Origin: Syntrophaceae bacterium
Lineage (GTDB): Bacteria; Desulfobacterota; Syntrophorhabdia; Syntrophorhabdales; WCHB1-27
DNA: 11,435 nucleotides
Assembly: GCA_003165115.1 (NCBI GenBank)
Contig: PLSJ01000143.1
Location: 1 to 11,435, forward strand
Direction: 5' to 3'
The notes under the pieces are model-generated. The model saw only the letters and a program-made list of their open reading frames with translations, was not told the origin of the DNA and did no database searches. The translations under genes were made by a program, and so were the position numbers. Numbering within the stretch: position 1 is the stretch's first letter; every line of letters starts with the position of its first letter. Below, in pieces: positions 1-6,444 of the stretch.

Positions 1-1066
1 CCTGTCCGAATGTATAGACAGGTCCGCCCATAAGATAGGCTGGAAGGAATCGAGGCACGCGAGGCCCGAAGGCCGGGGCATAGGCTTCAGCTGCGCGTCG
101 CACCCCTCGGGCCCCAGGCTCGGCGGCCATTTCGGCTCCTCGGTCATGCTGAAGCTCCTCGAAGACGGCCAGGTGATCGTCACCCAGGGCGCAACGGAGA
201 TCGGACAGGGTTCAAACACCGTCTTTTGCCAGATGGCGGCGGAGGAGCTCGGCTTGCCCTTCGAAGATATCATCCAGGGCGTCAGCGATTCCGACACGAC
301 GATCTTCGATTCCGGCATGTTCGGTGACAGGGCCACCTTCTGGGACGGGAACGCCACGATTGCCGCCGCCAGGGACTTAAAGAAACAGCTTGCGGAAATA
401 GTCGCGCCTGGCCTTAACGTGAGCCCCGAAGAGATCGAGTTCGCCGACAAGCGCCTCTTTGTGCGGACAGAGCCGGAGAAAGGGATCGACTGGCTCCTCG
501 CGGTACGGAAAGCGTACTACGAAAAAGGCGCACCCCTCTACGGACGGGGCACATGGGCGGCGCTCGATATCGACATTGTCGATTGGAAGACGGGCAAGGG
601 AAATCTCGTCCATGGCCTCGATTTCATCGCCACGGCGGTGGAAGTGGCGGTCGACAAAGAGACGGGAAAGGTTGACCTGATCAGGGCCGTCCACGGCGAC
701 GACGCGGGCCAGCCCATCAATCCGGCCATGCTGGAAGGACAGGTGAACGGTGGCAGCGCCCACATGTCGGGCCATGCCCTCTGGGAAGAATCGCTCTACG
801 ATGAAAAAGGCATTCCTCTCAACTCCAGCTGGCGCGATTACAAGCAGCCCACCGCGATGGACGCACCCGAGTACCACGTGGAGCACATACACACCCACGA
901 CCCCTACGGTCCCTTCGGGGCAAAGGGTGCGGGAGAAGCAAGCTCCTGTTCCACCATAGCGGCCATAGCCAACGGGATATATGACGCGGTGGGGGTGAGG
1001 ATCAAAGACCTGCCCATCACGGCCGAAAAGATACTCGCGGCGCTCAAGGCGAAGGAGGGAAAGTGA
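1..1066 (+). CDS. Xanthine dehydrogenase-family molybdopterin-binding subunit, module A (5' partial)
   Basis: This is the large, molybdenum-cofactor-binding subunit of a three-subunit molybdenum hydroxylase; only the C-terminal 354 residues are in the window. The reading frame is open from base 2, so the start lies upstream, and the internal ATG at 146 is not the real start. The part present corresponds to residues 408-761 of the complete paralogue at 8134-10419, without gaps and at about 73% identity by hand count. Visible hallmarks are the cofactor-binding ATEIGQG motif and, near the end, GAKGAGEAS, whose glutamate (codon 935-937) matches the catalytic base of the family. The stop overlaps the next start by one base (TGATG), so translation is probably coupled to the FAD subunit. 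The substrate is unknown. Candidates are aromatic or heteroaromatic acids or their CoA esters, because ligase genes sit beside both modules. Family assignment is firm; function is not. Confidence 0.93.
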   Translation, partial: LSECIDRSAHKIGWKESRHARPEGRGIGFSCASHPSGPRLGGHFGSSVMLKLLEDGQVIVTQGATEIGQGSNTVFCQMAAEELGLPFEDIIQGVSDSDTTIFDSGMFGDRATFWDGNATIAAARDLKKQLAEIVAPGLNVSPEEIEFADKRLFVRTEPEKGIDWLLAVRKAYYEKGAPLYGRGTWAALDIDIVDWKTGKGNLVHGLDFIATAVEVAVDKETGKVDLIRAVHGDDAGQPINPAMLEGQVNGGSAHMSGHALWEESLYDEKGIPLNSSWRDYKQPTAMDAPEYHVEHIHTHDPYGPFGAKGAGEASSCSTIAAIANGIYDAVGVRIKDLPITAEKILAALKAKEGK

Positions 1067-1950
1067 TGTTTATCAGAAGACTGCCGGTTTTCGTTTATCA
1101 TACCCCCGCTTCTGTCGGGGAGGCATTGGATCTCATGGCAAAGCACGGCGACAAGGGCAGGTACATTGCCGGCGGAACAGACCTTTTGATCGCGATGAAG
1201 AAAAGGGAAGCCATGCCGGAGCACCTGATCGGATTGTCCGGCGTGGCCTCGTTGAAGGGCATTGCCTCGGATGATTCCGGGGTGCGCATAGGCAGCCTGA
1301 CGACGCTTGCGGAAATCGAGCGCTCCGGGATTATCGGAGAACAGTACCTGCCGCTCAAGGACGCGGTCGATGTCATGGGATCGATCCAGGTGCGCAACCT
1401 CGCCACCATCGGAGGCAATCTTTGCAGCGCCGTCCCTTCCGCCGACACCGCCCCTCCCCTCATCGCCCTCAACGCGTCGCTCAAGCTCGTGGGGCCGGAA
1501 GGGGAACGGACCGTCCCCGTGGAGACATTCTTCACTGGGCCGAAAGAATCGGTCCGGAAGCCGCAGGAGATCCTCGTCGAGATCGCGATCCCGAAACCGG
1601 ACCCCGCATCCTCGGGCTGCTACCTCAAGCTCATGCGGAGACATGCCATGGACCTCGCCCTGGTCGGCGTGGCGGCCTGTCTCACGCTCGACTCGGGCAC
1701 GCTGGTCTGCAAAGAGGCCAGGTTTGCCCTCGGCGCCGTGGCGCCCACCCCGATCAGGCTGCCCGAGGTGGAAGCCCAGCTCGTGGACAAGGCCATTAAC
1801 GAGAACGTCGCGGCCGAGGCGGCACGTATCGCGGGCATGCAATGCAGGCCCATAACCGACATACGCGCATCCCTCGATTATCGCTGCGGCATGGTCGAGA
1901 TATTCACGAGAAGGGCCGTTATGGGAGCGTTAAGGAGAATAACCGCTTAA
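1066..1950 (+). CDS. FAD-binding subunit of molybdenum hydroxylase, module A (CoxM-like)
   Basis: This 294-residue protein is the medium flavoprotein subunit, which passes electrons between the [2Fe-2S] subunit and the external acceptor. The FAD-binding signatures are AGGTDLL at about residues 35-41 and ATIGGN at 113-118, followed by the family's SADTAPPLIAL stretch; the C-terminal third is the usual CO-dehydrogenase flavoprotein C-terminal domain. I chose ATG 1066 over GTG 1063 because the paralogue at 10419 begins with the same MFIRRLP and the same one-base overlap with the preceding stop; a GGAGG lies just upstream. Classical 4-hydroxybenzoyl-CoA reductase beta (HcrB, about 324 residues) carries a cysteine-rich [4Fe-4S] insertion after the TIGGN motif. 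It is absent here, where the chain runs straight from GGNLC into SAVPSADT. This places the protein with CoxM/xanthine-dehydrogenase-type subunits. The electron acceptor is unknown. Confidence 0.94.
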   Translation: MFIRRLPVFVYHTPASVGEALDLMAKHGDKGRYIAGGTDLLIAMKKREAMPEHLIGLSGVASLKGIASDDSGVRIGSLTTLAEIERSGIIGEQYLPLKDAVDVMGSIQVRNLATIGGNLCSAVPSADTAPPLIALNASLKLVGPEGERTVPVETFFTGPKESVRKPQEILVEIAIPKPDPASSGCYLKLMRRHAMDLALVGVAACLTLDSGTLVCKEARFALGAVAPTPIRLPEVEAQLVDKAINENVAAEAARIAGMQCRPITDIRASLDYRCGMVEIFTRRAVMGALRRITA

Positions 1951-1964
1951 AACACGGAGGGGAT

Positions 1965-2456
1965 ATGAAGCAGGACATGGTATTAAGGGTCAATGGCGTA
2001 AGCTACAATGTGTCCGTCGAGATACAGAGGACACTCGTGGAGGTCCTGAGAGACACGATCGGTCTCACCGGTACAAAGAAATCCTGCAACGAGGGCGAAT
2101 GCGGCGCCTGCACGGTGCTGATGGACGGCAAGCCCGTGGCGTCCTGCCTCGTCCTCGCCGTGGCCGCCCAGGGCAAGGAGATCACCACGATAGAGGGTCT
2201 TGCCCACGGGCAAAAGCTCGACCCGGTGCAGGAGGCCTTTGTGAAACAGACGGCGATCCAGTGCGGCTTCTGCACGCCGGGCATGGTGATGGCGGCGAAA
2301 GCGCTGCTCGACGAGAACCCCGAGCCGACCAGCAGGGATGTGCGCAGGTCGCTCTCGGGGAACCTGTGCCGCTGCACGGGATACCAGCAGATCGTCGATG
2401 CCGTGATGGCCGCCGCCGAGACAATGCGGGCGGAGAAATCGGCTAAAAACGCGTAA
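1965..2456 (+). CDS. [2Fe-2S] iron-sulfur subunit of molybdenum hydroxylase, module A (CoxS-like)
   Basis: This is the small electron-transfer subunit of the hydroxylase, 163 residues, the normal length for the CoxS/HcrC family. The N-terminal plant-ferredoxin-type domain has cysteines 41, 46, 49 and 61 (CNEGECGAC, then C) for the distal cluster. The C-terminal four-helix domain has cysteines 100 and 103 (CGFC) and 135 and 137 (CRC) for the cluster next to the molybdenum. All eight ligands are present, so the protein looks functional. The start at 1965 is chosen because GGAGG (1956-1960) lies just before it and the protein then begins as family members do; a longer frame to 1842 would run about 110 bases into the FAD gene. 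The gene follows the FAD subunit by 14 bases and precedes the ligase by 21, indicating one transcript. Confidence 0.95.
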   Translation: MKQDMVLRVNGVSYNVSVEIQRTLVEVLRDTIGLTGTKKSCNEGECGACTVLMDGKPVASCLVLAVAAQGKEITTIEGLAHGQKLDPVQEAFVKQTAIQCGFCTPGMVMAAKALLDENPEPTSRDVRRSLSGNLCRCTGYQQIVDAVMAAAETMRAEKSAKNA

Positions 2457-2477
2457 CACATCACCAGGGAGGGTGCC

Positions 2478-4142
2478 ATGCTCGAAGGCTTCGTGACCTA
2501 TCCTCAGGATTTTGTGAAGCTGTACAGGGAAAAAGGCCTCTGGGCCGACAAGACCATAGGGGAAGAGCTGGACGGGGCCGTTGCCCGCTACCCCGACAGG
2601 ATCGCGCTGGCCTGCGAGGGTCAACATGTAACCTACAGGGAGCTTGGGATAAAGGCGACGAGGCTGGCCCTCCACTTCATCGACAAAGGACTCAGGCCTT
2701 ATGACCGCGTCATCGTCCAGCTGCCCAACGAGCTGGAATTCGCTTACTGTTTCTATGCCACGATGAAGACCGGGGCGATACCGATCATGGCGCTGCCGGC
2801 CCACAGGAGCGCGGAGATTACGTTTTTCGCCCAGTTCACCGGCGCCGTTGCCCACTTTATGCCGGCCCGGTTCAAGGATTTCTCCCATCAGTCCCTCTCC
2901 CGGGAGGTCCGCGAAAAGGCACCCGACATGACGCTCCAGTTCGTCTCGGGCGCGCCTGTCGAGGAGGGCATGATCTCCATATCCGAGCTGCTGGAGGACA
3001 GGATCGAGGAGCGCCTTCCCGCAAGCCGGCTCGCAGACTACCGTCCCGACCCACTGGAGCCTGCGCTCTTTCAGCTATCGGGCGGCACGACCGGGGTGCC
3101 AAAGATCATCCCGAGGACGCACAACGATTACAGCCTCAACTTCAAGGCCGTCGGCGATATCTGTGCCGTTACCGAGGAATCCGTCCTCGGCATCGCCATC
3201 CCTGTCAACCACAACTTCGCCCTGAGCTGCCCCGGTCTTCTGGGCGGCCTCTACCGGGGGGCAAAGGTCGTCCTCATCCCGAGCCCGAGAACGGAGACGG
3301 TCCTCGATGCGATAGGCAAGGAAAGGATCACCATCATGCCGACGCCTCCCGCCCTGCTCATACGGTGGATGGAGTTCCCGCAGCTGCGCGGCTATGACCT
3401 GTCGTCCCTGCGCTATGTCATAGCCGGCGGGGCCAGGCTCAACGCGGAGGTGGCCAAGAAGATCAAGCCCGTCCTGGGCTGCGACTACTTCCAGAACCTC
3501 GGGATGGGCGAAGGCATGGGCTTCTGGAGCCGCATCGGCGATGGAGAGGATATGCTGCTCAATTCGCAGGGAGCGCCCATGTTCGACGAGGACGAGGTCC
3601 GGGTCGTCGATGAGAACGAAAAGGACGTACCCTACGGTGAGAGGGGCGAGTTGCTCGTGCGCGGTCCCATAACCATCCGGGGCTACTACAACTCTCCGGA
3701 ATACAACAACAAGGCATTCACGGCCGACGGCTTTTACCGTACCGGGGACGTGGTGAGGATGTATAAGGGACGGTACCTCTCCGTCGAGGGGAGGATCAAG
3801 GACACCATCAACCGGGGCGCCGAGAAGATAAGCGCCGAAGAGGTGGAAAACCATATCCTCGCGCACCCGGACGTCGAAAACTGTGCCTACGTGGCCATGC
3901 CGGACCGGGTCCTCGGCGAAAAGGGCTGCGCCTTCGTCCTCGCAAAGCCCGGCAGGACGCTGAACCTTCCGGACCTTCAGGCGTTCCTCAAGGACGAGAG
4001 GAACATCACCGTCTTCAAGCTGCCCGAGCGGCTGGAGATGGTCGATGCCTTTCCCATGACGAACGTGGGCAAGATAGACAAGAAAGAGCTTCGCCGCATC
4101 ATAGCCGAAAAAATGGAGGAGGATGAAAAGGCACGCGAATAG
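2478..4142 (+). CDS. EntE/DhbE-like aryl-acid adenylate-forming ligase (probable aryl-CoA ligase), module A
   Basis: This 554-residue ANL-superfamily enzyme should activate a carboxylic acid with ATP to an acyl-adenylate, and probably hand it to CoA. It resembles 2,3-dihydroxybenzoate-AMP ligases (EntE/DhbE, about 540 residues) along its whole length. The phosphate-binding loop is SGGTTGVPK (201-209), followed by PRTHND as in EntE. Other landmarks are GMGEG with Glu345, YRTGD with Asp424, the hinge GRIKD with INRGAEKIS after it, and the catalytic lysine 532 in NVGKIDKK. The aryl-pocket segment reads HNFALSCPG (245-253), close to EntE HNFMLSSPG, with cysteine in place of the second serine. This suggests a hydroxylated or related benzoate-type substrate. 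No aryl carrier protein or peptide synthetase gene is visible, so a catabolic CoA ligase is more likely than siderophore synthesis. AGGGAGG precedes the ATG. Family is sure; substrate and CoA step are inferred. Confidence 0.9.
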   Translation: MLEGFVTYPQDFVKLYREKGLWADKTIGEELDGAVARYPDRIALACEGQHVTYRELGIKATRLALHFIDKGLRPYDRVIVQLPNELEFAYCFYATMKTGAIPIMALPAHRSAEITFFAQFTGAVAHFMPARFKDFSHQSLSREVREKAPDMTLQFVSGAPVEEGMISISELLEDRIEERLPASRLADYRPDPLEPALFQLSGGTTGVPKIIPRTHNDYSLNFKAVGDICAVTEESVLGIAIPVNHNFALSCPGLLGGLYRGAKVVLIPSPRTETVLDAIGKERITIMPTPPALLIRWMEFPQLRGYDLSSLRYVIAGGARLNAEVAKKIKPVLGCDYFQNLGMGEGMGFWSRIGDGEDMLLNSQGAPMFDEDEVRVVDENEKDVPYGERGELLVRGPITIRGYYNSPEYNNKAFTADGFYRTGDVVRMYKGRYLSVEGRIKDTINRGAEKISAEEVENHILAHPDVENCAYVAMPDRVLGEKGCAFVLAKPGRTLNLPDLQAFLKDERNITVFKLPERLEMVDAFPMTNVGKIDKKELRRIIAEKMEEDEKARE

Positions 4143-4159
4143 CCGGCAATCACGGGCAA

Positions 4160-4206
4160 GGACGGGAGCGCCGATAGGGGGAAAGGATCGCGCGACCGTC
4201 CCGTCC
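4160..4206 (+). other. Weak inverted repeat in the ligase-DctP gap
   Basis: The 129-base gap between the ligase and the DctP gene holds an 8-base perfect inverted repeat, GGACGGGA (4160-4167) and TCCCGTCC (4199-4206), separated by 31 bases. It is followed by GAAAAAC, not by a T-run, so it lacks the second half of an intrinsic terminator on this strand. It may be a processing or stability element or may be chance in GC-rich DNA. Nearer the gene the sequence turns AT-rich, with TTTAAA-ACAA-TTTAAA at 4243-4258 just before the Shine-Dalgarno site. I see no convincing promoter in the gap. Confidence 0.3.
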
Positions 4207-4271
4207 CGAAAAACATACATGGCTCCGGCGAAATTTGGGTGGTTTAAAACAATTTAAAGGGGGGTCTCAAA

Positions 4272-5339
4272 ATGCACAAAAGAGGGGTAGTAGTCGCGTT
4301 CGTTGTCGCGTTTCTCTTTTCACTCACTTCCGTCACGTACGCCGACGTGATCAGGCTCAAGCTCGCGAACTTTTTTCCGGCCACACATATGAACTCGGTG
4401 ATGCTGGCCAAATACTGCGAGGAGCTGAATAAGAAGCTGGCGGGTAAAGTGGAGATTATCCAGTACACGGGCGGCACGCTTCTCACCGCGCCCAGGATGG
4501 CGGCGGGCGTTTCGACGGGTATCGCCGATATCGGTTTCTCCCATTGTTCCTATTCGAGAGGCCGGTTCCCGGTCATGGAGATCATGGAGCTGCCCCTCGG
4601 TTTTCCCAGTCCCTGGATAGCCGGCCATGTGTCGAACGATTTTTACGACAAGTTCAAGCCGAAGGAATGGGACAACTATCACCCCATCATATTCTCCACG
4701 AGCCCCGTAAACGTGGTCCAGACTCTCACTAAGCCCGTGAAGAGCCTCGAAGACCTCAAAGGCCAGAAGATTAGGGGCACCGGGCGGATCGGTGACATAG
4801 CGAAGGCCCTGGGCGCGGTGCCCATGCCGGTCGAAATGGCCGACCTGTACGAAGCCCTGAGGAGGGGCGTCACGGAAGGCAACTATGGCCCCATGGAGCA
4901 GCTCAAGGGCTGGAAGATAGGCGAGGTCGAAAAATACGTGACCCCTTCGTGGAAGGTGGGGAGCGTTTTTTCCTTCTACCTCGTGATGAACAAGGCTAAA
5001 TGGAACAGTCTCCCCGCCGACGTGCAGAAGATCATTACCGATTATTCCGTCAATGACTTTCTCCCGCGCTGGCTGGCCGAATGGAACGCGATAGACATCG
5101 GGGGCCGCGAGTTCTTCCAGAAGCAGGGAGGCCAGGTCCTGCCACCGCTTTCCGACGCCGAAAGCGCCAGGTGGGTAAAGGCTGCGGAGCCCGTGATAAT
5201 AGACTTCAAGAAGGACATGGTCGCCAAGGGCTACAAGCCCGCGGAGGTTGACAGTTGGCTGGCCTTTATCAAGGAACGCATCGAATACTGGAAGGCACAG
5301 GAAAAGGCCCAGAAGATACCGACCGCCTATAGCTACTAG
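4272..5339 (+). CDS. TRAP transporter solute-binding protein, DctP type (orphan)
   Basis: This 355-residue protein is the periplasmic substrate-capture component of a TRAP transporter. A signal peptide is visible: a short basic start (MHKR), a hydrophobic core (about residues 5-20) and a likely cleavage after TYA at residue 24. Mature features are typical of DctP: the IRLKLANFFPATH opening, the GGTLLTAPRMAAGVSTGIADIG region, and GQKIRGTG, where Arg168 corresponds to the arginine that usually pairs with the ligand carboxylate. The start has a strong AAAGGGGGG site upstream. The DctQ and DctM membrane subunits are not in the window, so the protein must use partners encoded elsewhere or outside the window. 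It sits between two ligase/hydroxylase modules and ends at a strong terminator, which suggests it brings in the carboxylate those enzymes process. The ligand is inferred only as a carboxylate. Confidence 0.92.
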   Translation: MHKRGVVVAFVVAFLFSLTSVTYADVIRLKLANFFPATHMNSVMLAKYCEELNKKLAGKVEIIQYTGGTLLTAPRMAAGVSTGIADIGFSHCSYSRGRFPVMEIMELPLGFPSPWIAGHVSNDFYDKFKPKEWDNYHPIIFSTSPVNVVQTLTKPVKSLEDLKGQKIRGTGRIGDIAKALGAVPMPVEMADLYEALRRGVTEGNYGPMEQLKGWKIGEVEKYVTPSWKVGSVFSFYLVMNKAKWNSLPADVQKIITDYSVNDFLPRWLAEWNAIDIGGREFFQKQGGQVLPPLSDAESARWVKAAEPVIIDFKKDMVAKGYKPAEVDSWLAFIKERIEYWKAQEKAQKIPTAYSY

Positions 5340-5363
5340 CGGACAAGTCATTGAGGATGTGTG

Positions 5364-5400
5364 GGGGATTCGAGGGCAGGTCTCCTTGAATCCCCTTTTT
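5364..5400 (+). terminator. Rho-independent terminator after the DctP gene
   Basis: GGGGATTCGAGG (5364-5375) pairs with CCTTGAATCCCC (5384-5395) to make a 12-base-pair stem with one G-U pair and an 8-base loop, followed at once by TTTTT (5396-5400). It begins 24 bases after the DctP stop. It separates the module A/DctP transcript from the IclR/module B transcript. Confidence 0.9.
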
Positions 5401-5521
5401 CGGCGTGTGCCGTCCCTCCGGTTTCACCACCTGCCGGCAGCGCAACCGCTTGCGTGCGTCCGAGAAGCATGTGCCCTGAACGAACCATGGTGCGCGCCTG
5501 ACTTTTTTCTGCATTTCTTTC

Positions 5522-5550
5522 TTGACAAGAGAATGCGGCTGGAATATCTT
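5522..5550 (+). promoter_or_regulatory. Sigma70-type promoter for iclR and module B
   Basis: A perfect -35 box TTGACA (5522-5527) is followed after 17 bases by TATCTT (5545-5550), a four-of-six match to the -10 consensus. A T-rich stretch lies directly upstream. Transcription should begin near 5557, giving a leader of roughly 55 bases before the IclR start. The gap between the DctP and IclR genes (5340-5610) holds no convincing gene besides the terminator, this promoter and the repeat at 5562-5591. Confidence 0.75.
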
Positions 5551-5561
5551 AAAGGATACAC

Positions 5562-5591
5562 ATGCAAACATAGGTTGTCATATGTAAACAT
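5562..5591 (+). promoter_or_regulatory. Putative operator: direct repeat with overlapping palindrome
   Basis: ATGCAAACAT (5562-5571) recurs as ATGTAAACAT (5582-5591), exactly 20 bases apart, about two helical turns. Overlapping both is an inverted repeat, ACATA (5568-5572) and TATGT (5581-5585), with an 8-base spacer. The element lies just after the predicted transcription start of the iclR gene. IclR proteins commonly bind short palindromes or repeats at their own promoters, so this is a reasonable autoregulatory site. It has not been matched to a known motif. Confidence 0.45.
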
Positions 5592-5610
5592 CCTTGCGAG
5601 GTGCCGGGCC

Positions 5611-6387
5611 ATGGCTATCGTGAAGTCCGCTGATAGGGTTATCCTCATACTGGAGACCATCTCGACCAGGGATAACGGCATCACGCACGGCGAGCTTTCA
5701 AGGGTCACCGCCATTCCAAAGGGGAGTCTCTCGCCCTTGCTTTCCAATCTCGTCGACCGCGATTACCTGATATTTGACGCATCGAACAAACGGTACGTGC
5801 TCGGACCGGCGCTTCTGGCCCTCAGCTCACGCTACCTCTCGACGTATCACCTCGTGCGCATCGCCAGGCCGATCATGCACGAGCTCGTCGAGCAGATCAA
5901 CGAGGACGTCGAGCTCGCCATAATGAAGGATACCGATATTCTCTTTCTCTATGGAGTGGACAGCTCAAAGCCGTTGAGGCACGTCATAGCCGTCGGCGAT
6001 CGCGCGCCCGCTTACGCGATTGCGGCTGGAAAGGCGGTCCTCGCGTATCTTCCGGAAGATGAAATCTCCAGGTATCTGTCTTCGGTGACGCTGGCGCCCA
6101 TCACAAGAAACACCGTAACCGTTCAGGACGTGCTGAGACGACAGCTCAAGGATATCCGCTCGGAAGGAGTTGCCCGAGGCTACGGGGAATATTACGAGGA
6201 CATCAACGCGATCGCGGCCCCGATTTTCAACCTGTACGGCCGCGCGGCGGGATCCGTCGTCGTGCCCCTGTTGAGCGCCCGCCTCGATCCCGCACAGTAC
6301 CGGTTCATCGAGACGACCTTGCTGAGCGCCGCGGCAAGGATATCGCGCCAGCTCGGTTTCGAGCCGGGAACAGAAGAGGGGAGGTGA
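5611..6387 (+). CDS. IclR-family transcriptional regulator
   Basis: This 258-residue protein has the IclR layout: an N-terminal winged helix-turn-helix (about residues 5-65, starting VKSADRVILILE, recognition region IPKGSLSPLLSNLVDRDYL) and a C-terminal effector-binding domain. The latter is marked by GDRAPAYAIAAGKAVLAYLP and by SEGVARGYGEYYEDINAIAAPIFN. The frame is open upstream to 5248, but ATG 5611 is chosen: it gives the normal family length, GAGGTG lies seven bases before it, and the next in-frame ATG upstream (5533) falls inside the predicted promoter. The gene is transcribed with, not away from, the module B genes that follow after 57 bases, so it probably heads their operon and may control itself, module B and perhaps module A. 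IclR members often sense aromatic acids or pathway intermediates; the effector here is unknown. Confidence 0.93.
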   Translation: MAIVKSADRVILILETISTRDNGITHGELSRVTAIPKGSLSPLLSNLVDRDYLIFDASNKRYVLGPALLALSSRYLSTYHLVRIARPIMHELVEQINEDVELAIMKDTDILFLYGVDSSKPLRHVIAVGDRAPAYAIAAGKAVLAYLPEDEISRYLSSVTLAPITRNTVTVQDVLRRQLKDIRSEGVARGYGEYYEDINAIAAPIFNLYGRAAGSVVVPLLSARLDPAQYRFIETTLLSAAARISRQLGFEPGTEEGR

Positions 6388-6444
6388 CGGGAGGGACAAA
6401 GAAGGGGTGATAGAGGGACAAAAACCAAGAAAAGGAGGCAATAC

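Noticed and set aside
904..1842. Long minus-strand open frame (312 codons) opposite the FAD subunit gene
   Set aside because: It is a mirror of strong codon bias in a GC-rich gene; the translation has no recognisable domain and the + strand gene is certain.
1842..1964. Longer start for the [2Fe-2S] subunit
   Set aside because: It would overlap the FAD gene by about 110 bases and add residues not found in the family; ATG 1965 has a good ribosome site.
3075..4220. Minus-strand open frame of 381 codons opposite the ligase
   Set aside because: Antisense shadow of a conserved adenylate-forming enzyme; low-complexity charged translation with no family match that I recognise.
4320..5351. Minus-strand open frame of 343 codons opposite the TRAP binding protein gene
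   Set aside because: Antisense shadow; the + strand frame has a signal peptide and clear DctP motifs.
5431..5454. Palindrome CTGCCGGCAG and small hairpin CGCAA-CCGC-TTGCG between terminator and promoter
   Set aside because: Short and GC-rich, with no T-run and no second copy; likely chance.
5248..5610. N-terminal extension of the IclR frame back into the DctP gene
   Set aside because: It would run through the terminator and promoter and add about 120 residues foreign to the family; ATG 5611 fits length, ribosome site and promoter.
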